From Cheilinus undulatus (lineage: Eukaryota > Chordata > Actinopteri > Labriformes > Labridae), in assembly GCF_018320785.1 (NCBI RefSeq), contig NC_054868.1, positions 49,428,874 to 49,492,873 on the forward strand: DNA of 64,000 bases, in the 5' to 3' direction. The notes under the pieces are model-generated. The model did not search any database. It was not told the DNA's origin and was given only the letters and a program-made list of their open reading frames with translations. Position numbers and translations under genes: made by a program. The first letter of the stretch is position 1. The number at the start of each line of letters is the position of its first letter. Below are positions 10,091-21,753 of the stretch, piece after piece.

Positions 10091-13038
10091 GTGACTGTGA
10101 AGTGGATGGAGCCACCATGATGGCCTTGGTTATCATTACTGTTGAAATGATGGCTGTTATGTAAAAGGCTTGTACATGATAAAGTGGGGAACTCCTGCTA
10201 GAAGCTGCTGCTCTGTTGCTGTATCTCAGTTATGTTTTGTGCTACTGGGCTAAAATTATTCGCTGCGGGTTCAATAGCCCTCTGATTAATAAAAAAAATG
10301 CACTTCATATGCTGTATTTACTAATCATATTTTCCTGATTCTCTGATGGTTGATAAAGTTGTATTTGAATGTAAATACAAAATGTTCTTCTGCTATGGAG
10401 ATTAAATACTCATACACAAGACGTCAAAAATAGTTCCGCTTGACCCTTGGACAAAAAAACTACCCGCAGCAGTATGTAAAAAGTAGCCCAATGGGCTCTG
10501 TGCATGAACTGCTTCCGCATTTGGCATTAGCCCGCTCCCACACTTCCAGTCTGGAGAAGAGAAAGGTGTATGATGGCAAATTCATTGCGGTTTACTTGCT
10601 GTTTGCATGAGTTACCTGAGCTGACTGTCAATGACGAGTTAAATTTAGCTGAAGATGTACATTGCAGCACGCAGCAACAATGTCCAGAGGTGCTTTTAAC
10701 CTGTTTTTGAAACATTATTTTAGCATGTTTGGATGCCAAGCGATGATGATAGAGTAAACACAAACAACAATCAAAACAAAAAACCCAACGAAACGGACAA
10801 ATTAAGGCAGTATAGGAGGGTTTAGATTCCGTTTTGGCTTAGCACGTATCTTTGGGTGAAAGTTGCAAAGCTGCCCTATTTCCACCGGAAATACGCCACC
10901 CCCTGCCGTGCATAGAGCCCATTCCACAGGAAAAATGCCTGGCAGCCCTGCTTTTATGTTTTACAAGCTCAGAGTGTTTTCCTAGGCAAAATTTCTTACA
11001 TGGCGTACGAAAGTCTTTCTGAGAACGCTTTCTCACAGTAAACATGCCTTGTTTAAAGAGATAGAAAACTAAAATACCGTGTGCTGCAGCTCCACGTAGC
11101 GGCCAATGGTAGTAGTCAGTCTTTTTGCCCTCCAGGCCTCCATACTAAAAGATATGAAACTTAGCCAAATAGGGCTCTTTTTCATCATGTTCATATCAAA
11201 TATTTGAACTGATGATGTCTATGTAGACACAAAACATTCAAGTGAGAAGGCAGAAGGCTTTCAGTACATTTTCACGTTGATGTTTTATGTACTAAATGTG
11301 TCCAAGTGATTGGCCATTTCACAATCAAACAATCTTAAAAGCGACTGGGTTCAGGTCTGGATTGTGGCTTCTTTCCTGCATGTCTAAACCCACTTTTTCA
11401 TCTCTATTTCTGACTCGATCTGCTGCCCTTCTCTCTAAATAAAGGCATAAAAAGACCCAAAATACACTTTAAAAAGAGGGAAATTTTCACTTTGCTTTGA
11501 GCCTAGCTTTCACTCTCTAAAGCCATGTGGTAACTAGAATACAACCTTCATGGAGAGGTCAGTGTGACCAGTTGTCACACATTAATGTATGAAGTATCAT
11601 TTTAGAATTAAAGTTAAAACTTAATATAGAATATACATTTTCCAAATTAAAAACCAAAACCCAATCTAAAAATACATGTCGAGTGCTGACAGCAGCTGAT
11701 AACTTTTCTTTATCAGTTTTATTTATTTAGTTGTACCTAGTTAGTATAGAGGCGTAAAGTTTTAAATATTTGAATAGAACGGAAGAAACTATTATGCTCA
11801 AACCAAGCCCTGGTGTTAAAGGAATGGCAGCCCAGCCATAAAACCCTGACTGAAGGAGGAAATAAATAAAATTGAGAGGGGAAAAAACTCTAAATCATTT
11901 GCATACTGCCACAGTGGTCGTTTAAGGGTTAAAAAATCAGGATGAGTGGCATTTCTGAGTCTCTGTTTGACTCTAGCTAACAAGCAGCACATGTACCATG
12001 TTAAATGTCTGTTTAAAGCCTCAGCCACATGCTAATGACAGTATCCGGCTTTACTGGGTCATGTTGACAAACGGCAGCAGCACTGATGTTCAAGTCTGCT
12101 GACGTGGATTTACTCCTGTAACTCCGTCATCACCCGTTTTCCATCAGAGACGGCACGAACACAGAATTATGTGTCCTGTCATACACCTGTCATTTCAGCA
12201 ATTGTTCCTGTAAATGTCAAACAAGTTGTTAAACTTTAAATAGTTTTATGGCCACCGTGTTCTCAGAGCAAAATACATTCAGATAAAGTCAAATAAGAGC
12301 TTTGTTCCTTATGTCATATTGCTCGCGTATTTTGTTTGTTTATTGTGTTTGAGTAGCTGAAATGTCCTGATACATGCTCGTCATGATAATAATAGAAACA
12401 GCTTCTGCATGATTGCAGGTATCATCCTCCCATTAAACAACCTGACCAGTGACAAATGTTTACTTTTAGAAAATGTGAGGAACAAAATGTCCTGAAATGG
12501 TCTGTCAATTGTCAGCAGCTCATTTATTAAAGGGGCTTCCTACATGATCAATGCTGGGGAAGTCAACTTCATAGAGAAAAGCAACATGACAATGCATTAC
12601 GGGTTTGCATTAATGTTGTTTGTTCATTATGAAAAGTACTGTAACATTAGAAACGCTCCTTCAGATATGTTTAGAGGTATTTTAACTTCTACCCTGAGGG
12701 AGGCTCATAAGTGCTTACATAATACTCGACTTCAGCTGGAAGATACTGCAGGGTTTGTAGGATCTTCATGTCTTTGTTTATTCTCTCTCTGCTTTTCTTT
12801 AACCCATAAAGACCCAAAAACACCCTCTAAAACCCAAGTACTATTTGAAAATAATCTCCATACATCTAAGGGGCGGATCGACTAAAGAATAGTGCAGCTT
12901 TTCATGTTTTTAGCCGCAAAAAAGGCAAAATAAAGATTGCATCTTATCTACAGAGCATGTGTAAAAGGGAAATCCATGCTAACGAGACACAAAATGCATG
13001 TAAATTACTCAGCCGAGCAAACAGCGCCCTGCCCCATT
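10091..13038. other. Intergenic, unassigned repeat-like sequence
   Basis: No gene was recognised. The segment near 11060-11150 (TGCTGCAGCTCCACGTAGCG) resembles a segment near 24060-24125 (TGCTGCAGCTCTACATAGTG), so part of it is a dispersed repeat. The 113-aa open frame at 12544-12885 has no recognisable domain. Confidence 0.35.
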
Positions 13039-13665
13039 GAGGCCCCATCCACACGGAGACGAATTCAGGAGTATACGCAAAAGATTTTTTTTCATATCTG
13101 CGCTTCATCCACATGGAAATGGCATTTTTGGGAGGCTGTAAACGATACTGAAACTGGGTCCCAGAGTGAACAAATCTGTAAACGCTTATCATTTCGCCTC
13201 TGTATGGACAGCCAACCGCACCTTTCTTGAAACGATTAAATCACACATAACGTAGGCCACCTACCCCGCATGCACATATCGAACCAAAACAACAATGGTG
13301 GATTACAGGGGTGTGTTCATGCTGCAGAAGCTATTGAGCTTGTTATGGCTTTTACAGCAAAATCCAATGCTCCTTTACCACCACCGCGAAATGCACACAC
13401 CAGATGTTCTTAAATCCACCGCGGAGAACAACCAGAAGGGCAACCAGGAGAAAGTTTGTGGCAGTTTCTGTAATCTTCTTCCCTCTTTTGGTGCGTGTCC
13501 GTGGCAGCGATACAGCGCCACTTACAGGCTTGGCATATATACTACAGCGTTTTCAGTGGTTCCGTGCTTACACTGACAATTCCTGAAACGATCCCGTGTT
13601 TACGGAAAACTTTTTCAAAACTAAACAGAAATATAATGTTTTCGTCTCTGTGTGGACAAGGCCTG
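13039..13665. mobile_element. MITE with long imperfect terminal inverted repeats
   Basis: The left end GGCCCCATCCACACGGAGAC mirrors the right end GTCTCTGTGTGGACAAGGCC. The inner parts (GGAGTATACGCAAAAG and CTTTTTCAAAACTAAAC) are less clearly related. The 630-bp interior has several short overlapping ORFs but no transposase motif. No convincing target duplication was found, so the superfamily is left open. Confidence 0.75.
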
Positions 13666-14225
13666 AGGCAGAAGTATTTAAAAAAGTTAGCAGAAAATTG
13701 TTTCCCTTGGGTGCAAAACAGCCTCATTACAAATAGCACCTAATCCACAAAGGCCAGCACTAACAGCAACAGGCAGTAAAAATGATGCAGTTTAACACCA
13801 AATGAAACCAGGAATTAAACTATGTACTGCTGTTTCCCTCTTCCCTTCTCGTTTCTCCTTTTTCCACCTCAGTCAGTCGTTACTGTGTATCCCAAAATAA
13901 ACTTTTTATCAACACTGCACTGTAGGACAGGTAGGGAGTCTGCTTTATCCACTTTAGAATAAAACATGTCTAAAAATAAAATATGTCATTAGCCAAATAC
14001 CTTACACTGCTGCCATGTGTGCATCTCATCTCATATCAGAAAGACATAAATTATTTTGTTTAGAAAAAAAACATTCAAACAGAAGGTGAGCTGACATATT
14101 AAAGGAGCAGTGGTGACTTGAATTGTCATTTTATATTTTACAGTCAAAGATTAAATTACTCAAAGTATCTCAACCAGATCTGTCTGCCTGTGAGTCATTA
14201 AACATCCTCATAAAATCATCACTTC

Positions 14226-14769
14226 TTAAAGGTCACATATTTAACCCTATAAGACAAGTTTATATTGGTCTCAGAGGTCCCCAGAACATGCCTGTGAAGT
14301 TTGTTGCTGAAAATAAAGTATTGAATTTTTGAATGTCTAAAAAAACCCCTCTGTTTCAGCCCTGCTCAGAATGAGCTGTTTCTGTGTCTGTGGCTTTAAA
14401 TGTTAATGAGCTGTCCGACTCCACCCCTGACTCCGCCCCTCTCAGGAAATGGATATGTCTTAATGGATGTGGCTCTCTTGATCCCTCATCTCAGCAGGCA
14501 GCTCAGACGAGGGATCAGGAGAGGAGGACGGAATTTTCTAGCACAGAGGGCCATCCAAACCTGGGGGCGGGACTAACTCCACACATGACATCATGAGGGG
14601 AAAATCTGAGGATGGCTTGTTTTACCACACATTTTCTGAAAGGTTAAGAAAGAGAGGGTGGGAGGGAATGGATTTTCTGATTCTTGGGGGGATTGTGGAC
14701 AGGTCAGGAGCACATGTTTTTGTTAGAAAAGCCTGAAGAAGTGTATTTTGCATAACATGTGACCTTTAA
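14226..14769. mobile_element. TTAA-flanked MITE, copy 1
   Basis: Begins TTAAAGGTCACATAT and ends ATGTGACCTTTAA, a perfect inverted pair with TTAA at both edges, as in piggyBac- and Kolobok-type insertions. A second copy in the opposite orientation is at 38290-38814; they share GGTCCCCAGAACATG and CAGCCCTGCTCAGAATGAGC when one is reversed. There is no transposase. Confidence 0.85.
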
Positions 14770-17084
14770 CGGTAGCAGCCAGCAGCATCTCAGCCCATCT
14801 TATATACCTGATCATCTCACATCCACTCTAAATGGATTCATGTATTATGTCTCGTGGATTCACGCTTGCATTGATCATTTATCAAGGCTTCCTTAAAATG
14901 GTATCAATTGATTAAGAATAAGAAGACAACTAAATAAAGACTAGATAAAGTTTAGAAATTCAAATGTGTCCTATATTCTCCCTTTTTTGTGTGTTTTAGT
15001 TAACTATTTGGCATCAAAAACAAAGTACAGGTATAGCTGATAACTAAGTATGTTCTGCAGCTTATTTTGAAAAACACAGGCACACACAGAAATTACTGGG
15101 CCCCTTATAGGCCCCATAAAAGGCCCTAATCAGATCTGATTTATTAATACACATATGAATCAGCAATGATGGAGCTAGCCTCCTGGCTAGAACCTTCCTC
15201 CAAGGCTCAGATGGACTTTGTCAGTCTACAGTCTTGATTTTCTGAAAACATATTTTAGTGTATACAGTATGTACAGGATGTTGCTTGATTAAGTATCTTG
15301 GGTTGGGTATTTTGTTAGGGCTAAGATTTAGTTACCATTGCTTAATTTCAGGGTTATGTTTTGCTAATCTTCAAGGGCCCCCTTATGTGAGTGGGTGCCT
15401 GACAGCTCTCCCCTTTTTCCTCCCTGATGGGTGGCCTTAGGTAACCCTACGGACAAATGATACTTAAGGCCCTGCTGACTCATGGAGAAAAATATCATCT
15501 GGAATGAATGCCTAAACAAAATTTCATGGTGAGTTGAGTAGTTGAGAAAATTTCACTTCACAGAGACGAGGACTACTGAAAAAGAAAAACAAAGAAACAC
15601 CACTGGCATTCCTACAAAGTTGGTTCTTAGGCCAGTGCTTGGTGGTTTCACAGCTACAGTCCAATCTATAGAAGTTTAATTGATAGTCTAGGGAGGAGTT
15701 TTCAGAGAAAGTCTGTGCAAAGACAAACATATCAAGTGGTTAAACATTTCAATGCCGTATAAAAATGACTTCTATGATGCACACTTTGTTTTCTAGCCAA
15801 ATGTATAAGTATGTTAGGATTAACAGGTGGAGGTTTTACACTTTTATCCCTCTGGAGTTCTCCATGAGTGAGAGTTAAAATTAGCCAGGAATAACCCTGT
15901 GAACAGTGCAGGCTGAGAATATTAGAGTGTGTCAGATGCTTGGCTATCACTGACTTACAGTAGACAAACTATGAATAGCCTTACAGCCTTACTAGGTTAC
16001 AGCTCACAGTGAGCCAAATGCCAGAAAGCCACGTAGCCTAATGTAATTTGAATTAAAGCCAAGGACTGCACTAAAGCATGTGAGCGCACACTACTCTTAT
16101 GTTTATTCTAAACTGTTTTACAGGGTTGACTGTTGAAATGACTTTTCGAAGAAGGAAAAGGTTTCAGTGGTTCTTATAGACTTACATATACTGTACTTTA
16201 CCATTGTGTATCATCCCCTGCACTAAAGCTGACAAAACAGCAAATGAACCAGGATTTCTCAGTGACTGAATCTAACAGCATCTTGCGACACATCTCCTGT
16301 GTTATCTTGTTTAGTATGAGCACAGAGAAGTGCTTTAAAAGAGCTTACTCTGATCGGGGATCATGGAGAAGGTGTATCATCTCATTCAAATACGTTCCCC
16401 TGTGGGCGTGTTTTAACAAAGTCCGGTTGATGTCTGACTCTGACGTTTACTTCGACAAGCTAGCAGCAAACGGAAAACATTAAATCCAAGTGTGACATCA
16501 TTCCCGCTCTAACATCCCACTTCCCAGGTAAATGAAAAGCAGCAGAAGTCCCTGAATACTCGTGCAACGTTTTGGAGGTTGATAGAAAATCTGTAAATCT
16601 TTATGATTTTTCATGGTTTCAGTTCCAAACCAGTACACCCCAGAAGTCGTCTGACAGATTTCTAGGAAAACTGGAGCAACGGTGTCACATACACATCGAC
16701 ACAGACACACCACAAATTACAGTTGTAAGTTGTAATAATAATTGAAGTTAAAACGTAATTAACTACCCGGCACTAGTATAGGCCCACTTAGAAAAATAGA
16801 TATGGGAGAATTTTATTTTGATTAATATAGAGCATTGGTTCTAAAATGCTGTGGTAAAGCACACAGGTGTCCCTTGAGGTGACTGTAGGTGCGCCTTGGG
16901 AATTAGGAAATTAAGACTAAATATTATGACTACAACTGTACAACAACTATGTTTTATGAAGGATATTTAGTATAAAAGTGAATATGGTGTGCCTTACAGT
17001 TTTAGTTTGATATTAGGTGAGCAAAAAGCCTTGAAAGCCTCTGATATTGACAATGCAGTGTAAAACTTTAGCATATTCTACCTT
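14770..17084. other. Intergenic, no gene recognised
   Basis: Contains scattered short ORFs without domains. A segment near 16828-16912 (GGTTCTAAAATGCTGTGG) looks like a decayed hAT end. No splice-supported gene was seen. Confidence 0.35.
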
Positions 17085-17665
17085 AAACATGAGAAATCCT
17101 GACATGCCAGATAGACTGTTTCATATATCTACTGCATGGATATTTTTCATATTCATCTGGAAAAGCTCCCATAGAAAGCATGTGAGTAGGGCAGGACTTT
17201 TTAAAAAATTCTCTGAAGGTGACTGGAAGAATGTTCTATAACATTCAAGTCAGGCCAGTCAGAGCGACAAGACAAAATGACGTACGCATGTGTTACTCTT
17301 GAGCTGACAGGCTACTGCTGCCTTAGATTGTAAATGACGGAGCTTCTGGGTGAATAAAACAGATGTCAAGGCCGGTCAGGAGACATGCAAATACATCTTC
17401 AATGCCAAGACAAGCTTTCAGCATGGCTCTTTGCTCTCGTTTTAAAAAGAAATGTGCTCCAGTTCGGATTAAACTGCTGCTTTCCTACAGCTACATCCGA
17501 GCTAACAGTTACTACGGTAGCAGTCATTGGATAACAGGCTCCACCTGTGACGTTTGCAAACCCATGCCAAAGCAGACCAGGAGAAGAGTGAAAACATCTT
17601 ATCCATCATGAAAAGCTTTCAGTATTGCTCTCTGCCCTTGTTTTAATAAAGAACAAGGGCATCTT
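17085..17665. repeat. Decayed copy related to the 20.3-kb MITE family
   Basis: Has CCTGACATGCCAGATAGACT and TCTGGAAAAGC in the same order as the intact MITE at 20332-20895. It also has an interior (GCTTTCAGCATGGCTCTTTG, AGCTACATCCGAGCTAA) shared with 61730-62110. The ends are eroded. Confidence 0.6.
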
Positions 17666-19253
17666 TGCAATCAAAAAGGTCGACAGTGTGCTGTTTACAG
17701 ACTCATTCAACAACTTTCAAGCTCAAAAACATTAATATGATCATTTTTGTGTTGTGTTTAAATAGCAGTACCACTATTCATTTCATTCTGTTCAATAGCC
17801 AACAACAGCTCCTCACATTGGCTGTAAATTTAACTGTTAGATCTTGATTTATCAAGTCTTATCTCTTTTCCTTTTTACTGACTGTTAATACTATTAGTAA
17901 TTGTTTATTTCTTTATGACTGCATCCAGATAGTAGACAATGAATTATAGTTAAGCCATTCATGAACTTTGACTGGTTTCTCTGCCCCTAACTGACTGTCA
18001 GTAAAAACCCAGCCACTCCCTTTTCACCCTGCAGTAGATCTTTCCCCCTACACCTGACTGTCTCTGCTACACCTGCTGCCCGAGTCAGGCAGGTTCTATG
18101 CCAGCACACGTGCACACTATCTTATCACACTGTCTATTTTACACATTTGCCTAGCTTATCTCTGTGCCTACATGTCAACCTGCCTGGTCTATGGGACCAG
18201 GGTTCCTCTGCTGTGTATCTGACTTTGCCTTCATATTGATTCAGGTAACCTTAGGGTGCACTTGTAAGTTTTTTCCTTTGGAAAAGTCTTGAGCGAAATC
18301 GCCTGAAGCTACTGGCAGCCATAAGAGGCAGTCAAATTCTAAAAAAAAGATTCAGTGCTTCCTCTCTTATCTGCTTTTTCACAGGAAATGTTGGGCCATT
18401 CCTTATGATAGGAAAGGAAATCATGCAGTCCAATAATTCACTACTGTGGTGCAAGTGAAGCATCTTCAGTTTTTGGTTGTCTTTAATTTGCTTTGACTTT
18501 ATAAAGTTTCCAGTTGCATTTAAGGAAAAGTTTTTGACCACATTAATGATAAATAGCTGTGCAAAAAACACACTTAGGCCCAAAAACACCTCTTTAAAGG
18601 GTCTGCTCAATGTTGACCTATGCTACCCTTTCAAAAACATGTTTGCACAAAAATAACAAACAATTTTCACACTGAGGCACAAGTGTTAAACTTCTGAGAT
18701 TCATCACAGAAGCCTCTTTGAAACTTTCTGACTACAAAGTGGTCTCTCGTGTGCTTTACTTCAGACAAACTCTGTCATAAAAATATCGGGAACTGCTGAC
18801 AAAAAACCGTCATGAAGTGACGCACCATGCTGGATCACTGAAGTGAATGAGCCTGCGTGATCTCAATTAATCCAGGCTGCAGAGGAATGTGACAAAACCA
18901 GAATAATCTTCTGCTTCGCTTGGAGCCGCCACACCCATGATCTGTTCATGTGCTTCAAAAGAAGTTTCTGTAAACCAACTCTGTGAATCACCAACTGGCT
19001 ACTCTTTAATTTATTTCAGATGATGCCCTAAATGAACCGAACAACCTTTGTGTGGTCTGCGTTGCAGAGGTTGTTGGACAGTAACCAGACTCCACGTGCT
19101 TGTAAAGCTTCCTTTAGCCCAGATTCTTCAGGTCATGTCTCATGTGAATGGGAATGATCCCTGAAGCGTGCTCTACATATTTCTAAGACACATGATAAAC
19201 CCGGGTCATCCCCACCTTTCAGCCCCTATTATTAGGATGGCTGTGTGTTAAAA
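17666..19253. other. Intergenic, no gene recognised
   Basis: AT-rich DNA with no exon or RNA gene that I can support. The minus-strand open frame at 18332-18610 has no recognisable domain. Confidence 0.35.
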
Positions 19254-19722
19254 CAGTGGTTCTCAACTGGTGGGTCGGGACCAAAAAGTGGGTTGTAGAG
19301 AAGTTTTCAGTGGGTCGCGACTAGGCATCCTGAAGTCCTTATTGGACATGTCACAATACCTTTTATTTTACCCTGTTTTACTGTGATATTGGGTAAATTT
19401 AAATGTTTGATCAATATTTTAACTACTTTATCTCCTTTTCTTGCAATAAATGGCTACTTTTCCCATGATAATGAAGTAATTTCTCAACTTCTCTGGAAAA
19501 TTGGCAAAAGTTGACGCATAATGATGGGAAAAGAGGGTATGAAATTTGTCTGTTTTGTCCCTTTTCTTTTTTATATTGGGTGTTTTGGTCCAATCATGCT
19601 CCAAACTGCAACATATCCAATTAACTAAACATGCGTTGTTGAAAAATGTTTGGAAACTTGGGTTGTGATCTGTCGTCAGACAGACTGGTGGGTCCTGAGG
19701 CCGGACCAGCTGAGAACCACTG
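19254..19722. mobile_element. hAT-type MITE
   Basis: CAGTGGTTCTCAACTGGTGG at the left mirrors CCAGCTGAGAACCACTG at the right. These ends are the same family as the element at 7876. The 470-bp interior is noncoding. The flanking 8-mers do not match well, so the target duplication has decayed or the ends are slightly off. Confidence 0.8.
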
Positions 19723-20331
19723 CATAAAACAAAAATAATAGAAGTTAAAATTGCCTTATAAATCCAGTAAAAAGGAAGTCAAATCCAAGTGGCCTGGGGC
19801 AGCTTCTTCATAAAGACAAATAAAACACAGTGATGTAAAGACAATACACTGTAAAAAATGCCATGCCCATTTCAGCTGGGGTGCGTGTTTGCTGGGTGAC
19901 AGCTGCAGCGCTGCTTCAACCTCCTTTATTAAAGCCCTGTCATTCTTCATAAGGTTTACCTCGAAACAAGTGGCTTGTTTTATTGTATAATTGAGCTTGG
20001 AAAATTTCAGAATAAAAGCATTCTGTATAAAAGAGCTGAGTTTCTCAACAGAAACTCTTAAGCTGGCTTCTACTTTGAAAAGCACAAACCAGTTGTGTAA
20101 CTGTACTGTTTATTTGCTCTGTGGGCATACATCAGAATACTATATGTTGGACAGCTGAACAAGGTCAATATGGTTCTTTACCATTTTTTCTCTCTATTTT
20201 GGCCGAGAGATACCCATGACTTGAGGCAAAAATAGTAACAATGTTTACCCTGTTAACCCCTTAAAATTCTGGGTATTGGTCAAAAATGCCTATCCAGGTC
20301 TGCCCAAATTAAAGTTAATGATGGGTTTTAA
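19723..20331. other. Intergenic, no gene recognised
   Basis: Contains a 109-codon minus-strand open frame (19756-20085) with no domain I recognise and no splice support. Confidence 0.3.
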
Positions 20332-20895
20332 CTAACCTGGCATGCCAGATGGATTTGTTTGACACAACCATCTGGAAAACCACTCATACACAGTGTTTGG
20401 GAAAGGGCAGAGCCTTTGAAAAAAAACTCAGAGTGTGACTGAAAGAACGATCTGTCTGTCACATCTTTACGGGCCAATCAGAGCAACAAAACACGTGATG
20501 TAGCCGCTATGGAGCTCTGCCCCTCCCAAGGACTAAACTCCATATAGAACTGCATAACGCGAACCATGGGAACTGTAGACATGTCAGTACACCACTTTTG
20601 TCATTTTTGAAAAGAAAGCAACTCACTGCTGTTCTTTGTTCTTTTAATGATGAAGAGTTCTGATAAAACTGGCGCTTTAGCAGCATTTACACTAATGTCT
20701 TCCGCCATAATGGCACTGGCCTCTTGTTGCTGTTTGCTTATGTCACGACTCGGCAGCACCAAAAGTACTGCCCCTCCACGCTGATTGGTTCTGTCACTTT
20801 CTAACCGGGTCGAACGGTTCAGACGGGAGCTTTGTAAGATGGATTTGCAGTGGTAAACAAGGAAATGGGTGTAACCATCTGCTATGCAAGGTTAG
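20332..20895. mobile_element. MITE with 20-bp terminal inverted repeats
   Basis: TAACCTGGCATGCCAGATGG at the left pairs with CCATCTGCTATGCAAGGTTA at the right. The interior contains CCAATCAGAGCAACAAAACA and no transposase. Decayed relatives lie at 17085-17665 and around 61700-62110. Confidence 0.8.
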
Positions 20896-21489
20896 GTTAG
20901 AACTATTTGGAGTACTAGCACAAACAAGGTGTGTTTAGAAAGGTAATGCTCTGAAGTTTCTTCCCAAGCAGTCAGATTTACTGTAGCTGTTACTGGTACT
21001 GCAAAATCTGTTTATTTCGTACAGTGAAACACAGGCCTGTAGATGACTGCAGCTGGGAGGTATTAGCTGGAAAACTCAACTGGACTAAAGCATGAAGCCA
21101 TAGCTAGTTCAGATTCAAATTTGATAACAATAGAACATAAAATGAAGATTTTATAGCTGGTTTTATGAGGAAAAGTCCAGGGGGTTTCAAATGAGACTCC
21201 AAAAAGAGCCCTTGGTTTCCATGGTAACCATAAACATGAAATAAAAGGCTGCTACTCCTGAATGTTTCAACATACAGACATCATCTTGGTCTCTATTGAA
21301 AGGAGACACTCATAAGAGTCCTGGCAATGTTCAGGACACTATCAGAAATAGAGGAATAAATAAAATCAAATGCATTTTTGACCCTTTCTGCATCACTGAT
21401 GTGCCTGAAAAAAATAATTGAAGCGACTGTTATACTGGAGAAATATAAACGTGACTTCTGCATTGGCATGCCATCGTCTACTCATATTT

Positions 21490-21753
21490 TTACCTCCGCC
21501 AAGGAGGTTATGTGATCGGCAGGGTTTGTTAGTTTGTTCGTTTGTTAGTTTTTCAGCAACATTACTCAAAAAGTTATAAACGAATTTTGATGAAATTTTC
21601 AGGAAATGTTGGTAATGGCATAAGGAAAAACTGATTAGATTTTGGGACTGAGCTGGATCACCGCCTGGATCCAGGAATTTTTTTAAGGATTCTTTACTAT
21701 TGAGAGATAGGGCCAATGGTGGAGGTCTGCGCTCTCTGAGTGCTTTTCTAGTT
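21490..21753 (+). repeat. Dispersed CCTCCGCC-ended repeat, copy 2
   Basis: Same family and orientation as 9857-10090, and slightly longer because it keeps GGTTATGTGATCGGCAGGG after the left end. Ends GGTGGAGGTCTGCGC...TTTTCTAGTT. No coding potential. Confidence 0.75.

Noticed and set aside
12544-12885. 113-codon plus-strand ORF
   Set aside because: No recognisable domain, no splice support, in repeat-rich intergenic DNA.
19756-20085. 109-codon minus-strand ORF
   Set aside because: No domain and no conserved motif; likely chance.
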